Shown: piece after piece, positions 8,314-15,475 of the stretch
How the letters are laid out: each line of letters starts with the position of its first letter
How positions within the stretch are numbered: position 1 is the first letter of the stretch
Assembly (NCBI GenBank): GCA_004325065.1
Contig: PITI01000275.1
Coordinates: 1-15,475 of the forward strand
DNA length: 15,475 nt
Source of the DNA: Hamiltosporidium magnivora
Taxonomy: Eukaryota > Microsporidia > Dubosqiidae
Reading direction: 5' to 3'
Made by a program: the position numbers and the translations under genes
The notes under the pieces: generated by a model
Database searches by the model: none
Told to the model about the DNA's origin: nothing
The model's input: the letters and a program-made list of their open reading frames with translations, nothing else

Positions 8314-9469
8314 TTAAATACTATTATAAACTATTTTTTCAATATTGCAATATTGTTTAGAACTCGTAACACGAGTAGTACACGAAGTCCCAATTTTTTT
8401 TGTTTTTCAACGTTTTTTAGATAAATATAGTTTTTGTTCGTTGGATGTCAGTTTGACACCAAACTGCTGAACTACAAAGAATATAGAACGTACCAATGTC
8501 TAAATAAAAATTATAAAGAGCCCTGTATGCTTAAAGTATACTATCTTTATAACTAAATATTTGAACACACTAATATTCGAATTGCCTATAATTATAGTTT
8601 CCGTTTTTTATCATGGAGTATTAAATACTCGTGATTTAGCGAAATAAGAAGTTTTTCATAACCTTTTTTATACAATTATACTTCTTAATAAAAATATTTA
8701 TTCATAGATATTCTTCTTAAAATCTATGTTAATAAATAAATTCTTAAATTTAATTTTTTTGAATACGATACGACCAAATTTCAAATTTCATTGATAAACA
8801 TACAGACTTAATGTTTAGTAATCATATTTTATAGCGAAACTAAATAAAAAATGTGGCTTGATGTTAAGAAAAGGCTTCCTATGAAAAACTTTTTTCACCT
8901 GCGATTTATAATTAAATTATATAAATCCTAAAGAATTATCTTCGTAATTCAGATAGGGATGAAAAACTTGTTATTTTTCATTTTCGCATTGGTTTTGTAT
9001 AATTAAAGTGATAAAATTTACTTTTCACATATACTTGTGCTCATAAAAAAATACATAGAAAAGTTATTCGACGTATTCGATAAATGTTTTGCGACTACAA
9101 TACAGTACACAGATTTATATTTAGGGAATTCGCGAGAAGGATAAAAAAATCCAAAAAATGGACTTTATAATCTTAAAACCAATTCTAAACGTAATGTTTT
9201 CGCACTGAAAACTATCAAAAAATATTGTAAAAGCAATATTTAACTTAAAATATAGCTTAGATTTCAACAGGAGCTTTAAGAAAAAATCAATGAAACATCT
9301 AATATGATAAAGAGCTAATTTTTTTAACTATAAAAAATTTTATTGAATTAATATCACATCATTTTAAATAGACGCAGCAATATATTCGGTTTCGTTAAAT
9401 TTCACAGATATAATTTAAAATAGATAACCGAATAATCAAACCTTTATAATTATCTATGATACGAGTACA

Positions 9470-9620
9470 TATTAATACCGCTCGTCTAAAAAACCCATGT
9501 AAAATCGCTTACACACGACATCGATTTTCTGGACGGCATTAACACTTGTTGTCAAATGTGTTATTACAGGTGCAATATACCGTTAGCTCTATCTAGACCA
9601 GCAGTGTTCACAATCCCTAC
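9470..9620 (-). pseudogene. GC-richer patch, possible decayed coding relic
   Basis: Base composition rises abruptly against the surrounding AT desert. One minus-strand frame reads as ordinary protein-like sequence in two short blocks, NTAGLDRANGILHL and then VLMPSRKSMSCVSDFTWVF, broken by several stops. That is what an old transposon or gene fragment would look like. I do not recognise the family and the evidence is only composition and frame appearance. Confidence 0.2.
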
Positions 9621-9950
9621 ATAATTAGATCAAAATATATTTTTAAGCAAGATATACGATTGTGATTATCATTTAATCTATCTAAAGACCGAAATTATAT
9701 CAAATTCTTACATCTTGAAGTTAGATTTTTAAATATAAAGTATTTTCCGTATCTTTCAGGCGATAATCTTTCTAACACAACTTAGCAAGGGAAATTTTCA
9801 TGGACTTACATGTCAAATACCGACTATCATAGGAGTTTTTTTGTAATATACTTATAATAACACTGCGTAACATGTTTCTTACGAAACCTTTGCTTTTAAA
9901 GACACTGATTTTTACAATTTATATGAAAAATCAAAACTGTAGTATCATAT

Positions 9951-10172
9951 TCTATCATCATCGGTGCTACAGCCCTGCACGAGTTTTGGCCGGTCATCGT
10001 AATACCGCCTACAGGTCTTTTTCTGGTGAATATTTACTTTTTCAGGTTTCGTAAGAAGATGGTTTTAATGGGTGGGTTGCTAGCCCTACGCCCAAATCGG
10101 AGAATCTGTCCTTTTAGTCGCCTATTTTGAAAACCAGGGAATACTCCAAACCGATTCAGTTCTTGAAATGGT
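9951..10172 (-). mobile_element. Degenerate dispersed repeat, copy B (inverted relative to copy A)
   Basis: Read on the minus strand, this segment aligns along its length with 3462-3690. Matching blocks are CTTTTAGTCGCC (10111-10122, the complement of GGCGACTAAAAG), the complement of GAAAAAGTAAA (10033-10043) and ATACCGCCTAC (10002-10012). The spacing between the first and last block is 110 nt here and 119 nt in copy A. Both copies lose similarity at about the same place at each end, suggesting a discrete unit of about 225 bp or a commonly retained end of a longer element. A 60-codon plus-strand ORF at 9872-10054 runs into it and is not considered a gene. Confidence 0.65.
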
Positions 10173-11168
10173 TAAAAAACAGTATAAATATAGCATGCTT
10201 CTATTTTTTCACCTTTTCTAAGGTTTTGAAAATTAAAAAAGGTTAAATATTAATCTACACTTCATTTTTATAATCAGCAAATGTCGACGAAGAAGAATCC
10301 CATGTAAATTTTAAATGGACTGGAAAGGTGTAGGATACCAATATTAGTGTTCGAATTAAGAATATTACTCTTTTGATATGTTCATAAATCTCATACAAAC
10401 AATAATACTGTGCAGAAGTAGAATATTAATTCAGTTCAAAGCTTTTTATAGGTTCAAAAAAATATTTCCATTACATTTTGTTCATCAACTTTTTTTTAAT
10501 TTACTATACCATAAGACTAATATTGAAAAATATATCGTTTTAGTTTTTTAAGTTTTTTTTAAACTGTAACATAAATTCAGAGCACTTTATACGGGTTTTT
10601 GGATATTTTAATTTGGATTTGAAATGGTAGAATAGAATTAATGTTAAATTGCCTTTTTTCCACACATTGATTTAGCTGTATTCTACGCAATAATGTGATA
10701 AAAAAGGTACTTTAAATAAATCTTCTGATTCTATTTTGTTTAAAATAAGACATTTATAATAAAACAAAAGAATTCCTGTTTCCGACAACAAAAAGATGTC
10801 ATTTAATGAATGCAAACGAAAAAGAATGCAAAGTCTGATAAAAATAGATGGAAAATTTGACAATATAAACAAATATCAATGAGCTAAAGTTCGGAACAAT
10901 TAAAATAAATTAAAACAGAAGAAAAAAGAGAAAATATAAGCTTCTGAATTTTTAATATGAAGTTCTCAAAGGCAAGTAAAAACTTGAACATTTAACTCTA
11001 AAAAAATAGGCGAGTAAACAGATCAGATAGTGGTATAAAAGTATAAATGAAAATATTATTAAATTATGGCTTGTAGTGTTGCATTTAAGAAGACATGGCT
11101 ACTTTATTCTTATTTTTTTGTTGTATTGAAAATTATCTCGGTTTCTTTGGGTTTAAAGGTCAGTAAAT
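10173..11168. other. AT-rich spacer, no supported gene
   Basis: No convincing gene. One plus-strand frame (10694-10882) has a protein-like composition interrupted by two consecutive TAA stops at 10757-10762 and could be a relic. A 66-codon minus-strand ORF overlaps it and is explainable by chance. A short frame near 10280-10330 reads VDEEESHVNFKWTGKV before a stop, but the other frames there are also open. The last part is the 3' flank of the minus-strand leucine-rich gene. Confidence 0.45.
11103..11108 (-). terminator. Candidate polyadenylation signal of the leucine-rich gene
   Basis: AATAAA on the minus strand lies about 60 nt past the stop codon at 11169-11171. The spacing is plausible for a short 3' UTR, but the motif is common in this composition. 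Confidence 0.2.
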
Positions 11169-13574
11169 TTATAAATCGTTATAAATCTTAGTCTTTTTGG
11201 AAAAATTCATATAGGAATATTCACTTTTTTCTAGTATATAAAGATCAATTCGACATATGTTCAAGTTGAACAAAAGTTTTAATAATTTTTTATCGTTGGA
11301 ATCTTTTGACCGAATTCCAACCTCTAAAACTTTAAGTTTTTTAAAATTTAAAATAGATTGAATTTCAGAAATTTCAAATTTATCAACCAAAATATCGAGT
11401 TTAAATATTGTATTTTTGATATTTACTTGGAGTATTTTCAATAAAGTGTCCAAATCGCGATACTTTCTTTGAACACTCAATTCCAAATATCTTAGGGTTT
11501 TTAATTTTGAAAAAATCTGGATATCGTCTGGGCATAAAGAACCGACGTGGTACTTAAGTTCGGTAATGTTTTCTAAGTTCAAAAAATATGAAAAAACATA
11601 CAAAACACTGAACAATGTATGGTTGGAAATTTCAGATATGTTTTCATATGATATGGATTTCAATTGTGGCAACTTTCTGGAATTTCTTGGGTGTAAATCG
11701 TTTATTCGTTTATTTAATAAAGCCTCGCTGTTTTTTAAGGTTTGATGGTCATGCAGTCTAAAATAAATAAATTTCAGTGAAATGTTTCTGTTTAGAAAGT
11801 AGAACAAATTTTCGTTTGGCGAACCAATAAGATCTTTGAATCCTATATAGATAATAGATTCGTTATAAGTATGAATTTCATCCATATTTGTTTCTTCTGA
11901 AACTTTAAACATATCAAACCAAACCGAAATCAATCGTGGCGAGCAAAGTATAGTCTGAAACAACTTATTCGTTAATTTTATATTCTTAAATACCAAATCT
12001 TTCAAGAATATAAAGGATTTTAAAAACTCATAGGAATCTAAATAGTTTGATTTCACACTTATAAAATCCATTTTTAATCGTTTAATCAAATTAAAATCGA
12101 ATATTTTTGTAAAATAACTCGCATTATATGATTCTTTTTGAAGAGCTATGTTAAAACCTATACAAAAATTCTTAAGATTTCTAGTTAAAAAATTTTCTAG
12201 ATTAGTTTTTGAATCCAAACTTTCTATATCTTGATATAAATCTATGAAAATCGTATTGGGTCTTGTAAATAATTGAATAACTGATTCCATTCGTATTTCT
12301 TCTAGAAACAGTCTATAAATACGTATTTTTATAAATTTAATCGATTCTGCTATTTTAAATTCCTCATTCGGATAAAGAATTGCATCAGGATATACTTTTA
12401 AGAATTCCAAGGTAAGTTTTTCAATGTTTCTAAAATATGATATCACTTTCATAAAATCTTCATATGAAATTGAATCCACAAATATCACCTTTACATTTTT
12501 TTTTGAATTTAAAAATCCACATTTATGTAATTTATATAATATCGTTAGTGTTTCTTTGGTGATCGCGACAGTAATTTTTTTAAAATGTGGAGGTAGTACG
12601 GCAACCATCTCATCTACTTCAGACATATTTCTTTTATCTGAAAATCCGACGTGAACTTTATCAACGAAAAAAACCCGGATCAAATTTCGCCATATACATC
12701 TAGATGCCGCTTTTTTTAAATATTTATGTAAATTACATGTTCTAAACATCACGAAACAAATTTCGTCGTATGTTTTGTATTTTTTATGCAAATATAACGC
12801 GTTTGTATATTCCATTGGATCATATTCAGTAAATAATTCATAGATCAAAGTTTTGCTAACGAAATAATATTTCAAAAAAAAGGCAATTAGATCACAGACA
12901 TGAAAATTATTATAGTCTTTAAAGTTTAATATCATGCTAAAGGCTACTCTTGCAAAAGTTGTATCCGTAATTATAGAATAATAAACCATAGTTTTGATAA
13001 ATAATTTATATTTTTCATCTCTTTTAACTCTAAATATATTCAAATGTTTCAAAATCTCAAAAACCATTTGTGGCTTTATCTGCCTAAAAATATTGCCTTC
13101 GGTCTTTAATATTTCAATTAAATACATAAATGTTGAAAAATCATGCTTATTCATGTATATTTTGACTTCAGCTTGATTTTCGAGAATTCTTTCGTCAAAA
13201 AATACCGATGAAAAAAATGTAACGCTTGGATATCTAATTTTAAAACTTTTGATGTAATTTTTAGGAGATAATGTCTGGCAGCTCTCTAATTTGCCGTTTT
13301 TCTCCAGGGAACATGTATTCGTGCTTAGGAAATAGTAATTATCTCTACATGACTGATGGCAATTGTCTCTAATTTCATCAATCTCTAAAAACTGCACTTT
13401 TAAGCAATTAATCGAGCTGTTTATAGAGAAAAATGGTAGCATACTGCGATTTATTCGCATTATCAGAAAAAATATTTTTTTTAGGAAATAAATACTATTG
13501 GGTAACATATAAGAACATTTCAGACCATATTTGGTCGTATTAAAATTTCTACTATAATTTTCATCGATGATCAT
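11169..13574 (-). CDS. Large leucine-rich-repeat-like protein with possible BTB-like N-terminal region
   Basis: This 801-residue protein is not recognised as a named family. Residues 360-780 carry irregular leucine-rich segments such as FRNIEKLTLEFLK (381-393), FIFLKDLVFKNIKL (521-534), FSKLKTLRYLELSV (688-701) and FKKLKVLEVGI (744-754), which suggests a degenerate LRR solenoid used for binding. Residues about 115-200 (E-V-K-I followed by DFSTFMYLIEIL and VFEILKHLNIFRV) resemble the core of a BTB/POZ fold, and helical sequence follows to 300, so an F-box/BTB plus LRR adaptor layout is possible. Cysteines 72, 76, 88 and 99 form a small cluster. Residues 21-50 are hydrophobic but interrupted by basic residues, so a signal or anchor is doubtful. 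An in-frame TAA 24 nt upstream with no ATG between supports the start. Microsporidia expand families of divergent leucine-rich proteins, some secreted; membership is inferred. Confidence 0.8.
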   Translation of the reverse strand: MIIDENYSRNFNTTKYGLKCSYMLPNSIYFLKKIFFLIMRINRSMLPFFSINSSINCLKVQFLEIDEIRDNCHQSCRDNYYFLSTNTCSLEKNGKLESCQTLSPKNYIKSFKIRYPSVTFFSSVFFDERILENQAEVKIYMNKHDFSTFMYLIEILKTEGNIFRQIKPQMVFEILKHLNIFRVKRDEKYKLFIKTMVYYSIITDTTFARVAFSMILNFKDYNNFHVCDLIAFFLKYYFVSKTLIYELFTEYDPMEYTNALYLHKKYKTYDEICFVMFRTCNLHKYLKKAASRCIWRNLIRVFFVDKVHVGFSDKRNMSEVDEMVAVLPPHFKKITVAITKETLTILYKLHKCGFLNSKKNVKVIFVDSISYEDFMKVISYFRNIEKLTLEFLKVYPDAILYPNEEFKIAESIKFIKIRIYRLFLEEIRMESVIQLFTRPNTIFIDLYQDIESLDSKTNLENFLTRNLKNFCIGFNIALQKESYNASYFTKIFDFNLIKRLKMDFISVKSNYLDSYEFLKSFIFLKDLVFKNIKLTNKLFQTILCSPRLISVWFDMFKVSEETNMDEIHTYNESIIYIGFKDLIGSPNENLFYFLNRNISLKFIYFRLHDHQTLKNSEALLNKRINDLHPRNSRKLPQLKSISYENISEISNHTLFSVLYVFSYFLNLENITELKYHVGSLCPDDIQIFSKLKTLRYLELSVQRKYRDLDTLLKILQVNIKNTIFKLDILVDKFEISEIQSILNFKKLKVLEVGIRSKDSNDKKLLKLLFNLNICRIDLYILEKSEYSYMNFSKKTKIYNDL

Positions 13575-14658
13575 TTTTATTGCGGTTAGAAAAATTAATT
13601 AAATTAGTTCAAGCATGCAAAAATTAACTATAAAGAAATGGATTGGATACAACGAAACAGTTAAATATATCTAAAGAGATTAAAGAATTTAGCAGAATTT
13701 AATAAATTCAACGGAAAATACTAAAAGAATTAAAACGAATAAAATTTAAGTGAATAGATTACAAGAAAACAAAATATAAAATATATATAAATGGATAATA
13801 AGAAATTAAAAGTAATTAAACAGATTTTAAATAATTGAGAAAATTAAATTACTCAAATTGAATATGAAGTTATTTATCTTTGTTTCTTTGGTTTATATCA
13901 CAGTTTTGGTTTTCACTGATTAGTTTTTTATATTTTGAGTCTTTGTATTGAACTCAATCTTTTTATCACAATTATTTTCACAAAAAATTTTCTTTTGGTT
14001 TTCAATTTTATAATAATCGTTGGCGTATGTGTAGAACAAAAGTTGCCAAACTTTTCAGCACGCGAACCACAAGCACTTCTATAAAAAGTCTATAGGGCTA
14101 AGAACTCATTAGATTGTAGACCAACGTGCTGAAAAGTATTTCTTTAATGTCTATTAATACTATTTTTGGATTAAATGTATAAACCATTATCATATGTTTA
14201 ATTAATAAAAGTGTATCTCAACACTATTTTTAAAGAAAAATATTCAAAATAATTACTGGAATTTTTTAAAAGTCTTCTAGCTACATAATTATATAACTTT
14301 TATAAATTTACTCGAGGGTTTATTTTCTCTTTAGACACTACCTGACTGTGCACGCAAACCTTTTAAATGAAATACAAAAAAAAATATACACAGATCCAAA
14401 TTAATAGATAAGGCCTTAAGTTGATATTGATGATTTCTACAGTAAAATATTTCATAATTTTAAACAATATTTGGAAAAGTCTCAACAACATCAATCTCAT
14501 CAAGAATTTATTATGCCAGTAATTCATTGTAATCTCATTTAATTTTTTAATATAAAATAATAAAAATATGAGTAACGGTTTAAAAAAAGTTTAAAACCTA
14601 AAAAAATTTGTCTTCGTATTACAAATTCATACTAAAAATTATCAAAAATTGTATTTTC
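13575..14658. other. AT-rich spacer containing one strong inverted repeat
   Basis: No gene is visible. The first 300 nt are the 5' flank of the leucine-rich gene on the minus strand; I see no clear TATA box there. The notable content is the inverted repeat at 14050-14137. A slightly GC-richer patch near 14336-14362 has no open frame. Confidence 0.5.
14050..14137. repeat. 13-bp perfect inverted repeat around a 62-nt structured spacer
   Basis: ACTTTTCAGCACG (14050-14062) is perfectly complementary to CGTGCTGAAAAGT (14125-14137). The arms are GC-richer than the background, so chance is unlikely. Within the spacer CTATA (14079-14083) pairs with TATAG (14091-14095). The 88-nt unit could be a tiny transposon with terminal inverted repeats, or a folded RNA of tRNA-like size. 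I tested the tRNA reading on both strands: the T-loop-like GGTTCGCG on the minus strand overlaps the outer arm, so a cloverleaf does not form. Confidence 0.75.
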
Positions 14659-15090
14659 TTATTTAAAAAACACCATTCTACAAAAAAACCGTGGACAGCC
14701 AGATAAATTGCTCTGCAAGCCGTAGTTTAGATTCCACTGATCCAACCAAATCATCTTTATTTGGAGAATAAAAGGTGTATCCAACGGGTGTAAAAACTGA
14801 GCCCTGGAATTTAATTCCAGTATCATAAAAATACTGACTGGGTATATTTTAGATTTACATAAACGATTCGGTTTCCAAAGATTTGTATGTATGGGGTAAT
14901 AATCAAAAAGTAAAATAAATCCAAATTGTATTTTATTTCTATAACCAGTAATTCGTTCTGAAAAGCCGATATATATCATTTTAAAATCACATATAAAATA
15001 TTTATATTTTTTATAATTAATTTGAGGCCAAAAAGTATATTGATTGTATATTCCAAATAAAATTATCCAGTAGATTATATTATTTAACAT
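14659..15090 (-). CDS. Unrecognised 143-residue ORF, possibly a frameshifted relic
   Basis: An open frame of this length is unlikely by chance at this base composition, where about one codon in eleven should be a stop. The first 15 residues (MLNNIIYWIILFGIY) are hydrophobic and could be a signal peptide or membrane segment, so a small secreted protein is one reading. Against this, the last third reads poorly in this frame, while another minus-strand frame is open over 14678-14848 for 56 codons with more ordinary composition (for example GSVFTPVGYTFYSPNKDD). A frameshift near 14840 in an older gene would explain both. I recognise no family. Four cysteines are present with no clear pattern. Confidence 0.35.
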   Translation of the reverse strand: MLNNIIYWIILFGIYNQYTFWPQINYKKYKYFICDFKMIYIGFSERITGYRNKIQFGFILLFDYYPIHTNLWKPNRLCKSKIYPVSIFMILELNSRAQFLHPLDTPFILQIKMIWLDQWNLNYGLQSNLSGCPRFFCRMVFFK

Positions 15091-15240
15091 TACATACTTA
15101 GTAATATAATCTCATGACTTATTTAAACACCATGGTATTGAAATAAGCAAAAATAAAAATACATTTTTTTAATATAAAAGATATTTTTTCAAATTTTAAC
15201 ATTTCCAAAGCAAAATATGATGTAATTCTTTTAAAATAAT

Positions 15241-15300
15241 ATCTAAGATATAAAGAGATATAAGAGATATAAAGATATATAGAGAGATATAAAGAATATT
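15241..15300 (+). repeat. Simple-sequence tract of AGATATAA-like units
   Basis: Sixty bases are composed of imperfect 7-9 bp units built from AGATATAA and AGAGATAT. This is an ordinary slippage-type microsatellite. It lies under a 65-codon minus-strand ORF, which is explained by the repeat and is not called as a gene. Confidence 0.8.
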
Positions 15301-15374
15301 TATTTGGAAATATCACATCTTTTTACAATAGTGGCAAGTGTTATATTTGTTTTCATGACATTAACGCAGTTCTA

Positions 15375-15475
15375 GGTTTAACATAAATAACTGCTACCCC
15401 AACACTCCATCGGTAACCCCTGCGATACCTACGTCCCAAAGCCTTTCATCTACCAGGTGTGTAGAACCTAATTAA
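15375..15475. other. Abruptly GC-richer edge, probably the start of another element
   Basis: Composition changes sharply from AT-rich simple sequence to a segment near half G+C, with blocks such as CTACCCCAACACTCC. It resembles the composition shift seen at repeat copies A and B, so a further dispersed repeat or coding region truncated by the window end is likely. On the minus strand one frame stays open for about 25 codons between two stops. I cannot identify it. Confidence 0.4.

Larger units (their letters stand above)
8228..9950. other. AT-rich spacer with small inverted repeats and a GC-richer relic
   Basis: No intact gene is visible. Perfect small inverted repeats occur at 8362-8376 (ACTCGT with ACGAGT), 8446-8458 (TGTCA with TGACA, overlapping a second stem AGTTTG with CAAACT at 8450-8465) and 8616-8630 (GAGTATT with AATACTC). 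The 8446-8458 motif differs at one base from the inner hairpin at 3222-3234. A GC-richer patch lies at 9470-9620. The rest is AT-rich sequence without structure I can support. Confidence 0.5.

Noticed and set aside
9872..10054. 60-codon plus-strand ORF over repeat copy B
   Set aside because: It is half AT-rich spacer and half degenerate repeat; its length is within chance expectation.
12424..13176. Plus-strand ORFs of 76 and 60 codons inside the leucine-rich gene
   Set aside because: They are antisense to an 801-codon frame and have no independent support.
14041..14140. Possible tRNA or hammerhead ribozyme
   Set aside because: The T-loop-like string overlaps the outer arm, so no cloverleaf forms. 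The hammerhead core CTGATGA is absent; only CTAATGAG is present.
15119..15316. 65-codon minus-strand ORF
   Set aside because: Much of it translates the AGATATAA simple-sequence tract into Tyr/Leu/Ser repeats.

Overview
The window looks like a gene-poor, very AT-rich nuclear eukaryotic genome. G+C is roughly a quarter by eye, coding regions are uninterrupted by introns, and non-coding stretches reach almost 4 kb. Two genes have a first in-frame ATG just after an in-frame stop, with a TATA-like box only 21-26 nt ahead of it. The minus-strand leucine-rich protein resembles the lineage-specific leucine-rich families that microsporidia expand. Together these suggest a microsporidian with a large, repeat-littered genome (Hamiltosporidium, Edhazardia or Anncaliia type). 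This is an inference: no rRNA or diagnostic core gene is present, and another AT-rich unicellular eukaryote is possible.

Layout. (1) 280-2949 (+) encodes an 889-residue protein with an ARID DNA-binding domain and a chromo-barrel domain, the domain order of the ARID4/RBBP1 subunits of Sin3-type histone deacetylase complexes. It carries two in-frame tandem repeat arrays with periods of 75 nt and 81 nt. (2) 2950-3780 holds a strong nested hairpin, a second small stem-loop, a degenerate dispersed repeat copy (A) and a palindrome cluster. (3) 3781-7620 is AT-rich sequence in which I find no gene. (4) 7652-8227 (+) is a Rho/Rac/Cdc42-type small GTPase with an intact G domain, a shortened Rho-insert region and no C-terminal CAAX box. 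It ends in a basic stretch followed by a four-cysteine cluster. (5) 8228-9950 is non-coding, with small inverted repeats and a GC-richer relic. (6) 9951-10172 is repeat copy B, homologous to A but in the opposite orientation, so the two copies flank the GTPase segment as inverted repeats. (7) 11169-13574 (-) encodes an 801-residue protein with a possible BTB-like region and a long leucine-rich C-terminal half. (8) 13575-15475 holds a 13-bp perfect inverted repeat around a 62-nt structured spacer, an unrecognised minus-strand ORF that may be a frameshifted relic, a simple-sequence tract and an abruptly GC-richer edge.

The three good genes are separated by kilobases, so there is no operon-like arrangement. 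No self-contained defence or metabolic system is visible. The most informative elements are the ARID plus chromo-barrel chromatin protein, the GTPase with an altered lipid-anchor tail, the inverted repeat pair around it, and the two long-armed inverted repeats.
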